From CAVSUZ01 sp963834715 (lineage in GTDB: Bacteria; Pseudomonadota; Alphaproteobacteria; Acetobacterales; Acetobacteraceae), in NCBI GenBank assembly GCA_963834715.1, contig CAWIDE010000019.1, forward strand, positions 170,082 through 234,081: 64,000 nucleotides of DNA. The letters are read 5' to 3'. This document shows, in pieces, positions 37,447-45,863 of this stretch. How positions within the stretch are numbered: position 1 is the first letter of the stretch; the number at the start of each line of letters is the position of its first letter. The notes under the pieces were generated by a model. The model had not been told where the DNA came from. It did not search any database and saw nothing but the letters and a program-made list of their open reading frames with translations. A program made the position numbers and the translations under genes.

Positions 37447-39024
37447 ATGGCGTTTATTCCTTCTCCGCATTGCACGCAGCACTGGCAGGTAACCAAGCCT
37501 GCCGCCACCGGTCGGCGCGGGATCGTGGTGTCGCAGTCAGCTGCTGCGGCGGAAGCTGGAATCGCGGCGCTGGATGCCGGCGGAAACGCGGTCGATGCCG
37601 CGGTGGCGACGGCATTGGCGCTGACGGCAGTAGAGCCGTGGAACTCCGGATTGGGTGGGATTGGATTTGCGCTGGTGCACCGCTCGGGCGAGGCGCACGC
37701 GCAGGTGGTGGACTTCGGGCCAATGGCGCCAAGAGCACTCGATCCGTCAGTTTTCAAGCTGACCGGTAGGATGAAGCAGGACCTGTTTGCATGGCCGGAG
37801 GTAGAGGGCGACGCGAACATTCATGGGCCGCTGTCGTTCGCAATCCCCTCCTCCATGGCGGGGTATGAGTTGATGCATCGTCGGTGGGGGAAGCTGCCGC
37901 TCACCGAGGTGATCGCTCCAGCGGTGGCGCTGGCGAAGCGAGGGCTGCCGGCGGACTGGTACACCACGATCAAGGTGGCGTCGTCGGCTTCGGTGCTGCG
38001 GCTTTATCCAGAAAGCGCGCGGATTTATCTGCCGGATGGATTGCCGCCCATCGCGCCATACCAAGGCTCGCCCGGGTTTTTCCTGCTTGGTGCGCTGCCG
38101 GACACACTGCAACGGCTAGGGCGGGCGGGACTGCGCGACTTTTACGAGGGCGACGTGGCGGCGAGCATCGCCGCGGATGTGAAGGCGATAGGCGGAGTGC
38201 TGTCGCGGGAGGATTTGCGAAGCTGTCAGGCACGGACGCGGCCGGCGGTGGAAATAGAGTGGCGAGGCCGGACGTTGCAGTTGACCGGGGGACTGACGGC
38301 GGCGCCGACGCTGATGCGGGTGTTGGAGCGGATGGCCGAAGCGCCCTACGGGCGCGCTCCGTCCCCGGAGTGGTATGTGGCGTTGGCGCGGGCATTGAAG
38401 GGGGCTTACGCGGAGCGCCTGGCGGGGCTTGGCGACGCGGAACCGAATGGTTCGGAGGCCTGCACGACGCACCTGACAGTGTGTGATGCCGAGGGCAGCA
38501 TGGTGGCGATCACGAGTACGCTGCTGTCCTCAATGGGCAGCCGGGTGGTGCTGCCGAACTCGGGCGTACTGATGAACAATGGTATCATGTGGTTTGATCC
38601 TCGGCCGGGACAGCCAAACTCACCGGCGCCAGGAAAGCGGCCGTTGACCAATATGTTGCCGGTGATATTGAGGGACGGCGGCCGGCCATGGATCGGCGCC
38701 GGAGCTTCGGGCGGGCGGCGGATCCTGGGGGCGGTGTTCCAGACACTGACCTATGCGGCGGAGTTCGGAATGTCGCTGGAGGCAGCGCAGCACCATCCGC
38801 GGATTGATGTGTCGGGCCCGGAGATGGTCAGTGTGGATCGGCGCATGCCGGAACCGGTGATTGCGGCGTTGCAGGCGGATGGCCCCGTTGAGGTGGTCGA
38901 GCATGGAGTCATGCCGATCAACTTCGCCTGTCCGAACCTGATCCGGATTCAGACGGACGGGATGCGGACGGGGATCAGCGACTGGGCCTCGCCGTGGTCG
39001 GCGGCACTGGCGCAGGGAGGTTAG
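37447..39024 (+). CDS. Gamma-glutamyltransferase family protein
   Basis: An Ntn-hydrolase of about 525 residues that self-cleaves and transfers or hydrolyses gamma-glutamyl groups. The large-subunit part has AGGNAVDAAVATALALTAVEP and GIGFALVHRSG. The predicted new N-terminal nucleophile is Thr340 in CTTHLTVCDAEGSMVAIT. The oxyanion region shows GAGASGGRRILGAVF and the substrate segment PGKRPLTNMLPVI. The start ATG 37447 has AAAAAGG upstream; the longer frame would use TTG. No export signal is visible, so it may be cytosolic, unlike most GGTs. It is followed after only three bases by ACC deaminase, so the two are likely cotranscribed. Confidence 0.88.
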   Translation: MAFIPSPHCTQHWQVTKPAATGRRGIVVSQSAAAAEAGIAALDAGGNAVDAAVATALALTAVEPWNSGLGGIGFALVHRSGEAHAQVVDFGPMAPRALDPSVFKLTGRMKQDLFAWPEVEGDANIHGPLSFAIPSSMAGYELMHRRWGKLPLTEVIAPAVALAKRGLPADWYTTIKVASSASVLRLYPESARIYLPDGLPPIAPYQGSPGFFLLGALPDTLQRLGRAGLRDFYEGDVAASIAADVKAIGGVLSREDLRSCQARTRPAVEIEWRGRTLQLTGGLTAAPTLMRVLERMAEAPYGRAPSPEWYVALARALKGAYAERLAGLGDAEPNGSEACTTHLTVCDAEGSMVAITSTLLSSMGSRVVLPNSGVLMNNGIMWFDPRPGQPNSPAPGKRPLTNMLPVILRDGGRPWIGAGASGGRRILGAVFQTLTYAAEFGMSLEAAQHHPRIDVSGPEMVSVDRRMPEPVIAALQADGPVEVVEHGVMPINFACPNLIRIQTDGMRTGISDWASPWSAALAQGG

Positions 39025-39027
39025 GAT

Positions 39028-40059
39028 ATGTCCCTTAATCTTGGCGAACGCTTTCCTCGTCGTATCCTGGGCTTCTGGCCGTCGCCGATCCATCCGCTGC
39101 GGCGGCTTTCGCAGGAGCTGGGGGTCGAGGTCTGGGCGAAGCGCGATGACGTTTCTTCGGGCCTTGCGTTCGGGGGTAATAAGATCCGCAAGCTGGAGTG
39201 GCTGGCCGCGGATGCGGTGGCCAAGGGTTGCGATACACTGGTTTCGATCGGGAATATCCAATCCAACCACACGCGGCAGGTAGCCGCGGTGGCGGCCGTT
39301 CTGGGAATGCGGTGCCGGCTGGTGCAGGAAGAATGGACCAAGTGGGACGATCCGGTTTACGATAAGGTTGGCAACATCCTTTTGTCCCGATTGATGGGCG
39401 CGGAGACGATCCTGGAGGGCGAGGGCTACTCCACCGCGATCAAGGACACGTGGGAACGAGCGCTGGAGCAGGTGCGCCGGGAGGGCGGAAAGCCGTATGC
39501 GATCCCGGCCGGGGCTTCGGATCATCCGCTGGGCGGCCTGGGGTATGCCAACTTTGCCGATGAGGTCGCCGCACAGGAGCGGGAGCTTGGCATTCTCTTC
39601 GATACGGTGGTGACCGCAACGTGCACCGGCTCGACTCAGGCGGGGATGGTGGTCGGGTTTGGTGCTCAGGATCGCAGGCGTCGCCTGATCGGCATCGATA
39701 CCGCGGCGAATGCCGAGATGACCCTGGCGGCGGTAACTAACATCGCGCGGGCGACTGAGGAGCTTGTGGGTTTTAACCGGGAAGTTCGGGACGAAGAGAT
39801 CGAAGTCGACCCCCGGTTTGCGGGCCCGGATTACGGCTTGCCGGATGAAGCGACCATTGCAGCGATCCGGTTATCGGCGCGACTGGAAGGCATGCTGACG
39901 GACCCAGTGTATGAAGGGAAGTCGCTGGCCGGGTTGATCGCGATGGCGCGGGGTGGCGAGATTCCGCGGGGCTCGAAGGTGCTGTATGTACACCTCGGCG
40001 GCGCGCCGGTATTAAGTGCGTATCATAAGGCATTTGGCCCGGATCACCTGTTTGGATAA
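39028..40059 (+). CDS. acdS: 1-aminocyclopropane-1-carboxylate (ACC) deaminase
   Basis: A 343-residue PLP enzyme that opens ACC, the plant ethylene precursor, to 2-oxobutyrate and ammonia. The PLP Lys is Lys52 in LAFGGNKIRKLEWLA. The residues that separate true ACC deaminases from D-cysteine desulfhydrases are of the deaminase kind: Glu297 in DPVYEGKS and Leu324 in VHLGGAPVL. Length and sequence (IQSNHTRQVAAVAA, IPAGASDHPLGGLG) fit AcdS. GGAGG lies at the end of the GGT gene, just before ATG 39028. Confidence 0.9.
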   Translation: MSLNLGERFPRRILGFWPSPIHPLRRLSQELGVEVWAKRDDVSSGLAFGGNKIRKLEWLAADAVAKGCDTLVSIGNIQSNHTRQVAAVAAVLGMRCRLVQEEWTKWDDPVYDKVGNILLSRLMGAETILEGEGYSTAIKDTWERALEQVRREGGKPYAIPAGASDHPLGGLGYANFADEVAAQERELGILFDTVVTATCTGSTQAGMVVGFGAQDRRRRLIGIDTAANAEMTLAAVTNIARATEELVGFNREVRDEEIEVDPRFAGPDYGLPDEATIAAIRLSARLEGMLTDPVYEGKSLAGLIAMARGGEIPRGSKVLYVHLGGAPVLSAYHKAFGPDHLFG

Positions 40060-40065
40060 CACACC

Positions 40066-40500
40066 TCAACCGAGCCAATATCGTGGCCCAGCCCCTGCTC
40101 GTCCGGCGCGGTCGGCGGGATTGGCAAGGCGGCACCGGTCGATCGAAAGACATCCGCATCCGATGCACTGCGTCAGGCCGTCTCTGAGGCGTTGCAGCTC
40201 CGCGATCTTCTCATCGATCCGTTTCGTCCATTTCCCCGACAGGCGCGCCCAGTCGCCGCGGGTCGGAATGCGCCCGGCGGGAAGCCTGGCCAGTTCGGCG
40301 CCGATTTCCTCAAGCGTCAGCCCAATTTTCTGGGCAAACACGATGAATGCGATCCGGCGCAACACCGCGCGAGGATAGCGGCGGTGCCCGGAGCCGGCCC
40401 GCTCTGACGCTATGAGCCCCCGCTCCTCATAAAAGCGCAGGGCGGACGAGGCGATCCCGCTGCGCCGCGAGACCTCGCTGATGGTCAGCACGGAATCCAT
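40066..40500 (-). CDS. soxR: Redox-sensitive MerR-family regulator SoxR
   Basis: A 144-residue [2Fe-2S] regulator. The MerR HTH reads LTISEVSRRSGIASSALRFYEERGLI. The SoxR cluster motif is present at Cys112, Cys115, Cys117 and Cys123 (CIGCGCLSIDRC). The ATG at 40500 matches other SoxR starts; the longer frame reads through the promoter. It is convergent with acdS and divergent from an SDR gene that carries a SoxR-type promoter. Confidence 0.93.
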   Translation of the reverse strand: MDSVLTISEVSRRSGIASSALRFYEERGLIASERAGSGHRRYPRAVLRRIAFIVFAQKIGLTLEEIGAELARLPAGRIPTRGDWARLSGKWTKRIDEKIAELQRLRDGLTQCIGCGCLSIDRCRLANPADRAGRAGAGPRYWLG

Positions 40501-40525
40501 ACCGCAACACAAGCACATTTCCTGC

Positions 40526-40556
40526 TTGACTTCAAGTTCACTCGAACTTGTAGCCA
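40526..40556 (+). promoter_or_regulatory. SoxR-type promoter with 19-bp spacer
   Basis: TTGACT (-35, 40526-40531) and TAGCCA (weak -10, 40551-40556) are separated by exactly 19 bases. The spacer holds the dyad CAAGTTCACTCGAACTTG (40533-40550), the classic MerR/SoxR architecture that needs DNA distortion for activation. It faces the SDR gene at 40589; the soxR start is on the other side. Confidence 0.75.
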
Positions 40557-40588
40557 ACATCCCTGGTCACGCGAAAGGATACCAACCG

Positions 40589-41311
40589 ATGCCTGTCACT
40601 ACCGAGTTCAGGGACGTTCGTGCAGCCGTCACTGGCGGAACATCCGGCCTGGGGCTTGCACTCGTCCGGCTACTCACCTTTCGCGGCGCGCGTGTGGCCT
40701 TCGTCGCCCGCACCGCCTCGGCCGTTGAACAGGTGGCTCGCGAAACGGGCGCATACGGCATTGTCGGCGATGTGGGCCGCAAGGAGGACATTTACCCGAT
40801 CGCGCTGCAGATCACGGGGAATCTCGGCGGACTCGATGTTCTGATCAACAATGCATCAAGCCTCGGTCCCACGCCGCTCGCACTCCTGGCCGATACCGAA
40901 TGCGAAGACCTGGGGCGCGCACTGGCCGTCAACCTGCTGGCGCCGTTCCGGCTGACCAAGGCACTGTTCGGCGCACTTACCGCCTCGGCACGGGACAGAC
41001 GCGGCGCGGTGGTGATCAACATCTCCAGTGATGCAGCGACAATCCCCTATTCGCGATGGGGGGCCTATGGCGCAAGCAAGGCGGCTCTCCGCCACATGAC
41101 GACAATCTGGGCCGAAGAGGCCGCGGCCGAGGGCGTGCGTTTTCTCGCGATCGAGCCAGGCGATATGGACACGCCGCTGCATGCGCTGGCAATTCCCGAT
41201 GCCGATCCGGCGACATTGCGGCGCCCTGAGGACGCCGCGGCGGAAATCGTCGAAGCGATACGGGCCGCATTGCCGCCCCGCGTCATTCCTCCTGTCGGAG
41301 GGCGCTTATGA
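40589..41311 (+). CDS. Short-chain dehydrogenase/reductase under SoxR promoter
   Basis: A 240-residue classical SDR. The cofactor motif is AAVTGGTSGLGLALVRLL, the NNAS signature is in VLINNASSLG, and the catalytic Ser and YxxxK lie in INISSDAATIPYSRWGAYGASKAALR. AAAGGA lies ten bases before ATG 40589. It overlaps the QueA-like gene by four bases (ATGA). As a SoxR target it probably acts on quinone-like or redox-cycling compounds, or in repair of redox-damaged metabolites; the substrate is not known. Confidence 0.9.
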   Translation: MPVTTEFRDVRAAVTGGTSGLGLALVRLLTFRGARVAFVARTASAVEQVARETGAYGIVGDVGRKEDIYPIALQITGNLGGLDVLINNASSLGPTPLALLADTECEDLGRALAVNLLAPFRLTKALFGALTASARDRRGAVVINISSDAATIPYSRWGAYGASKAALRHMTTIWAEEAAAEGVRFLAIEPGDMDTPLHALAIPDADPATLRRPEDAAAEIVEAIRAALPPRVIPPVGGRL

Positions 41312-42397
41312 TCGCGGCCCACCGCCTGGACTGGCGATCCGCGAAGCTCGCCATTGTCGGTGCGACTGGCGGGGTGCAGCACCGGCCGCGCGCTGCACTC
41401 GCCGCGCTTTTCAGCCCGGACGATCTGGTGATTGCCAACGATGCCGCAACATTGCCGGCAAGCTTACGCGGAACGCATTGCAAGAGCGGCGAGAGCATCG
41501 AGGTTCGAACTCGCCGCCTGGGTCTCGGCTCGCGATCCGACGCGGTTTATCGCCGTCGTGTTTGGGGAGGGCGACTACCGTACACGTACAGAGGACCGGC
41601 CGTCCCCGCCGCCGCTTTCCGCCGGTGACCATCTGGTGCTGGGGCCACTCGTGGCGCAGGTAGAGCGCGTCCTCGATCACCCGCGCTTGATCGCACTGCG
41701 CTTCGCCGGTGCTCGCGCCGCCATCCTGGCCGGGCTCGCGCGCCACGGTCAGCCGATCCAGTATGCGCACGTCCCTGAGCCGCTGGTATTGTGGGACGTC
41801 TGGACGAAGATTGCGGCCGAGCCGTTCGCCTTCGAACCACCATCAGCGGGATTTGCGCTCGACTGGCACACTCTGGCCGCCTGGCGAGAGCGTGGGATCG
41901 GTTTTGCCACGTTGACACACGCGGCCGGAATCTCCTCGACCAGTGATCCGGTATTAGACGTGCGGCTTCCGCTCGATGAGCACTACTACATTCCAGAACG
42001 GACGGCAGCAGCGATCAGTTACACGAAATCCCAGGGCCGACGCATCATTGCTGTTGGGACGACCGTGGTGCGCGCGCTTGAATCCGCGGCGATTGCCGAG
42101 GGCAGCGTGCGCGCCGGAAGCGGCATGGCACGCGGACGTATCACAGGGGAAACCAAGCTGCGCATCGTGGATAAGGTCCTGACCGGCGTGCACGTGCCGG
42201 GCGAAAGCCACTTCGAGCTCCTTCGTGCCTTCTCGGATGACGCAGTGCTGCGCGCCGTCTCCGCGGCACTGGCACAGTTCGATTATCGAACGCACGAATT
42301 TGGCGATTCGGTGTTGATTGAACGCCGCATGGATGCGGCAACCCTTCAGTCTTCAGCTTCGGCGCGTTCGGGATCGCCGAAGTTGATGCCTTCGTAG
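41308..42397 (+). pseudogene. QueA-like (SAM:tRNA ribosyltransferase-isomerase fold) protein, frameshifted
   Basis: The corrected product is about 362 residues and has divergent QueA features. These are LFSPDDLVIANDAATLPASL (compare GDLLVVNDTRVIPARL), PPSAGFALDWHTLAAWRERG, SYTKSQGRRIIAVGTTVVRALESAA and TGVHVPGESHFELLRAF. The reading frame breaks at about 41508 (CGAACTC where CGACTC is expected); one extra A explains it. The first frame runs to 41628 and the second to 42397. It is not a standard QueA: the N-terminal motif is altered and the gene is tied to an SDR behind a SoxR promoter. Its substrate may be a modified base other than preQ1-tRNA. Confidence 0.75.
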
Positions 42398-42933
42398 AGC
42401 TCGGTCACCGGAACCTCGATCCCCACTTCCGGTATCGCCAGGACGTCATCCTTCATAAGAGCGTGGGCCGTCCAGGGGGATTCACCGTTGTCACGGTGCA
42501 GGACCTGAATGCCGGCTGTGATCGACTCAACAATGACGCAGCGCAGGATCGAAGGCACAGCTTCGTATTCGCGCACCTTCTCGATCCGGTCGAGACCGCC
42601 GGAAGCCGGGCTGACGACCTCGAAAACCACAACTATGTTCGGCGCGAGTTTTTCTGTATCCTGGAACTTTGTGCAGGTGATCAGCGCATCCGGATAGCGG
42701 ATTTTCGAGCCGATCGTCTGCACGCCCAGGTTCGGGCCATAGTTGGAATATGGTTTGCCGCGGAGGCGAGCTCGCAACGCGCCGTGAATATTGCCAGTAA
42801 TCCGGTCATGCCGGGCATTTCCGCCGGTCATCGCAACTGGCCGGATGCCGTCGAATTCATAGGGCTCGTCCTGGGTCTCGGCCCAGGCGAGGAAGCGCTC
42901 GGGCGTCCAGGGCTTCTGGAGGGCGACGTTCAT
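42346..42933 (-). CDS. Uma2-family (DUF820) restriction-endonuclease-fold protein
   Basis: A 195-residue PD-(D/E)xK-fold protein. Typical Uma2 features are RFLAWAETQDEPYEFDGIRP, GNARHDRITGNIHGALRARL, YPDALITC and VVVFEVVSPASG, which hold the presumed acidic active-site residues. The cellular role of the family is unclear. Its 3' end overlaps the 3' end of the QueA-like gene by 52 bases. It may be the last gene of the queC operon, 39 bases after the dehydrogenase. Confidence 0.85.
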   Translation of the reverse strand: MNVALQKPWTPERFLAWAETQDEPYEFDGIRPVAMTGGNARHDRITGNIHGALRARLRGKPYSNYGPNLGVQTIGSKIRYPDALITCTKFQDTEKLAPNIVVVFEVVSPASGGLDRIEKVREYEAVPSILRCVIVESITAGIQVLHRDNGESPWTAHALMKDDVLAIPEVGIEVPVTELYEGINFGDPERAEAED

Positions 42934-42972
42934 GGGCTTCAGCCTAGTATGAGATGCCAGCAGATAGCGAGC

Positions 42973-43953
42973 TCAGCCGAGGACTTCCTGATTAACAACG
43001 TGATCGCGAATCGGGCGGCCGTCGAGAATGGAGAGCACGTTTTCCGCGGTAACACGTGCCATGCCAGCCACGGCCTCATGTGTCACACCGGCCATGTGCG
43101 GTGAAGTCACAACGTTATCCAGTTTCAACAGTGGGTTGTCCGCGGGGGTAGGTTCCGCGTCGAACACGTCGAGCCCGGCACCGGCGAGATGCCCGCTGGT
43201 GAGCGCCTCATGCAGGGCAGGTTCGTCGATGATGCCACCGCGCGCCGTGTTGACAATACAGGCGCCGCGCTTCATGCCCGCGAAACGGGCGGCATTGAAC
43301 ATGCCGATGGTTTCCGGCGTTTTCGGGCAGTGGATAGTGATAAAATCGGCTCGTGGCAGCGCCGCATCGAGCTCGCTCACATGCTCGTACCCGGTGGCGC
43401 GGATTGTTTCGCGCGGAACATAGGGATCATAAACCAGGATGGCCATGTCGAACGCGGCCGCGCGTCTGGCGGCCCGGGTCCCGATCCGGCCGAAACCGAC
43501 CACGAGCAGGGTCTTGCCCGCGAGTTCGAGGGGCATGGCGGTGCTCCGGTCGGCCCAGCGGCTGCCCCGCACGAACCGGTCCTGCACTGCGCCGCGCTTG
43601 GCGAGCGTCATAATCAAATAGAGCGCATGTTCGGCGACGCTAACGGAGTTTGCGGTACCCGCGATCATCAAGGGTATGCCGCGAGCGGTGAGCGGAGGCA
43701 CTTCGACAGTATCGTACCCGACCCCGATGCGGGCCACGACCTGCAGCGCGGGAGAAGCATCGGTTTCCCGCTGACGGAAGGGCGTCAGGCTAAGCACGAT
43801 GCCGGCGGCGTCCGCCAACAGAGGCAGGAGATCAGAACCGGAAATGTCCGGCGGATAGCGGAGCAGATCAACATCATCCCGGGATTCCAGCAAAGCCATT
43901 CCAGGCTGCGCGAACATGGTGGGGACCAGGACTTTCTTGCGATTCGCCGGCAT
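42973..43953 (-). CDS. D-2-hydroxyacid dehydrogenase (phosphoglycerate dehydrogenase-like)
   Basis: A 326-residue NAD-dependent dehydrogenase. The nucleotide-binding motif is LVVGFGRIGTRAARRAAAFDM. Catalytic Arg, Glu and His are in VNTARGGIIDEPAL, the segment GLDVFDAEPTPADNPLL, and the later SPHMAGVT His. It lacks an ACT domain, so a general hydroxyacid or hydroxypyruvate substrate is likely. The ATG overlaps the upstream SDR stop as TAATG. Confidence 0.88.
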   Translation of the reverse strand: MPANRKKVLVPTMFAQPGMALLESRDDVDLLRYPPDISGSDLLPLLADAAGIVLSLTPFRQRETDASPALQVVARIGVGYDTVEVPPLTARGIPLMIAGTANSVSVAEHALYLIMTLAKRGAVQDRFVRGSRWADRSTAMPLELAGKTLLVVGFGRIGTRAARRAAAFDMAILVYDPYVPRETIRATGYEHVSELDAALPRADFITIHCPKTPETIGMFNAARFAGMKRGACIVNTARGGIIDEPALHEALTSGHLAGAGLDVFDAEPTPADNPLLKLDNVVTSPHMAGVTHEAVAGMARVTAENVLSILDGRPIRDHVVNQEVLG

Positions 43954-44711
43954 TACAGCTTCCTTGACAAGTTAGCGATATAACCGCGGTTCCAGGAGGG
44001 GGCGATCATGACCTCGTTGATCACGACGCGCTTCGGCAGGCAGGCGATGTAGCGAATAAGGTCGGCGCAATCCTCGGGCTGGACCATGCGCGCCCGCTCC
44101 TCGGCACTCACCGGGTTGGGGCGTTGGTCGAGGATGGGGGTTGCGACTTCGCCGGGAAGTATGACGGTGGAGCGGATGCCGTTGATGCATTCCTCCATGT
44201 TGATGGTGTGGCTCATGGCCACGACGCCATGTTTGGCGGCCGTGTAGATCGGTCCGGACAGTGTGCTGATAAACCGGCCCGCCATGGATGCAGTATGGAT
44301 TAGCAGCCCATCTTTTTGCGCGCGCATGAGCGGAAGCGCCACGGTAACGCAATACAACGCCAACGAAAGATTGCCGTGGACGAGCTGATCGATGCCAGCG
44401 GGCGTGAGTTTGTCCCAGTGCCGGTCAACGACATTGAGCCCAGCGTTATTGACCAAAATGTCCAGCCTGCCGAGATCCGTTATAAACCCTCCGACCTGCC
44501 CCACCTGCTCTGCCACCATCAGGTCGGCCGGTTGCAAGTGTGCGGTGCCGCCGTGTTCGCGAATGCGTCCGGCAACGCTTTCCAGCGCCCCACGACGGCG
44601 CCCGGTGACAACAACGGTCGCGCCTTCTTCGGCCAGGGCCAGCGCTGCGGCTTCGCCGATGCCGCTGCCCGCGCCGGTGACCCAGGCGATCTTGCCGGAT
44701 AGTGTCGGCAT
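43953..44711 (-). CDS. Short-chain dehydrogenase/reductase
   Basis: A 252-residue SDR with AWVTGAGSGIGEAAALALAE as cofactor site, DILVNNAGLNV, and the catalytic HTASMAGRF Ser with YTAAKHGVVAM providing Tyr and Lys. It is coupled to the hydroxyacid dehydrogenase, suggesting two steps on one substrate. The C terminus (VMIAPSWNRGYIANLSRKL) is typical for family members acting on small alcohols. Confidence 0.9.
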   Translation of the reverse strand: MPTLSGKIAWVTGAGSGIGEAAALALAEEGATVVVTGRRRGALESVAGRIREHGGTAHLQPADLMVAEQVGQVGGFITDLGRLDILVNNAGLNVVDRHWDKLTPAGIDQLVHGNLSLALYCVTVALPLMRAQKDGLLIHTASMAGRFISTLSGPIYTAAKHGVVAMSHTINMEECINGIRSTVILPGEVATPILDQRPNPVSAEERARMVQPEDCADLIRYIACLPKRVVINEVMIAPSWNRGYIANLSRKL

Positions 44712-44736
44712 TGCGTTTCCTCCGTTTTCCGCGCGG

Positions 44737-45102
44737 TTATTTACAAGGGAAGCGTTCTCTCAGGAACGTCGCGAAGCCGCGAGCAGCAGGTAGTTTCGCA
44801 TGATCCGGGGAGGCTTTCACCCAGTCCACGAACTGAGCCAGGGTTGCGGTGCGTGTGGGCGGGGGTTGCGGGAAGCAGAACGGCTTTTCCAGGAGGCCGA
44901 TCATCGTGTCGGCGACGCCTTGCGCAAAGCCGTGACAGAAATTGATCTGGGCATCGCCGATGGGCGTGCGTGGATTGGCGGCGCAGAGCTGCGCCAGATC
45001 TTCCGCTGTGCGGGCGTGCAGAGAAATGGCGCGCTGGGCGTGAGAGGCGACGGGGAGTAGGAAGAGGACAGAGCAGGCAGCGGCGATGAGAAAACGGTTC
45101 AT
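44737..45102 (-). CDS. Secreted Rap1a/Tai-family protein
   Basis: A 121-residue protein with a Sec signal peptide (FLIAAACSVLFLLPVASHAQ, cleavage after SHA). The mature part has four spaced cysteines and the Rap1a pattern LAQLCAANPRTPIGDAQINFC, then HGFAQGVADTM, CFPQPP and a terminal FLRERFPCK. Family members are periplasmic immunity proteins against type VI amidase effectors, but no effector or secretion genes are near. The ATG overlaps the queC stop as ATGA. Confidence 0.75.
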   Translation of the reverse strand: MNRFLIAAACSVLFLLPVASHAQRAISLHARTAEDLAQLCAANPRTPIGDAQINFCHGFAQGVADTMIGLLEKPFCFPQPPPTRTATLAQFVDWVKASPDHAKLPAARGFATFLRERFPCK

Positions 45103-45833
45103 TCGGGCAATTCCTGGCTGGACGCTGGCTGGCTAGCCGAGGACCGCCAGCGGCGCCAGCCCTGGGCGCGCAACTCGCAGGCGGGGCAGGTGCCGCAGCC
45201 ATAGCCCCAGTCGTGAAGATGCGCCCGGTCCCCAAGATAGCAACTGTGAGTATGATGCACGATCAGATCGATCAGCACCGGCCCGCCGAGCCGGGCAGCG
45301 AGCTCCCAGGCCGCTGCCTTGTCGCGCCACATCAGCGGCGTTTCCAGCACGAACCGGCGCTGCATGCCGAGATTGAGAGCGAGTTGCATGGCCTTGATGG
45401 TATCGTCCCGGCAATCCGGATACCCGGAGTAGTCGGTCTCGCACATGCCTCCGACAATGCGGCGCAGCCCGCGGCGGTAAGCAATGGCGGTAGCGTAAGT
45501 GAGGAACAGCAGGTTCCGGCCTGGGACAAAGGTGGTGGGCAAACCTTCGTCAGTGAAGGCGATGGCAGCCTCGGTGGTCAGGGCAGTAGCGCCGACCGCG
45601 GACATGCCAGCTGCCATGTCCACCACATGGTCCGGTCCGAGGTGCGCGGCCCAGCCATTAAGCCGGGACATGGCATCGCGGATCGGAGCGCGGCAGTCCA
45701 GCTCGATCACATGGCGCTGACCATATGCAAACCCAACCGTTTCCACGTGGACGTAGCGGGCTAGTGCCCAGGCAAGGCAGGTCGTCGAATCCTGCCCGCC
45801 TGAAAACAGGACCAGGGCGGTATTATTGTTCAT
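45099..45833 (-). CDS. queC: 7-cyano-7-deazaguanine synthase QueC
   Basis: A 244-residue ATP-dependent ligase of the queuosine pathway that makes preQ0 from carboxydeazaguanine. The PP-loop is LVLFSGGQDSTTCLAWAL, followed by FVPGRNLLFLTYATAIA and MCETDYSGYPDCRD. The zinc-binding Cys set is in HSCYLGDRAHLHDWGYGCGTCPACELR. ATG 45833 is preferred, since the longer frame has no conservation. It is divergent from the CoA-transferase. Other classic queuosine genes (queD, queE) are absent; the QueA-like gene 3 kb away is divergent. Confidence 0.93.
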   Translation of the reverse strand: MNNNTALVLFSGGQDSTTCLAWALARYVHVETVGFAYGQRHVIELDCRAPIRDAMSRLNGWAAHLGPDHVVDMAAGMSAVGATALTTEAAIAFTDEGLPTTFVPGRNLLFLTYATAIAYRRGLRRIVGGMCETDYSGYPDCRDDTIKAMQLALNLGMQRRFVLETPLMWRDKAAAWELAARLGGPVLIDLIVHHTHSCYLGDRAHLHDWGYGCGTCPACELRAQGWRRWRSSASQPASSQELPE

Positions 45834-45863
45834 CCGGTTACCCATAGCGAAGGAGCGGATGCG

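Noticed and set aside
39028..40059. D-cysteine desulfhydrase instead of ACC deaminase
   Set aside because: The discriminating positions carry Glu297 and Leu324, as in true ACC deaminases.
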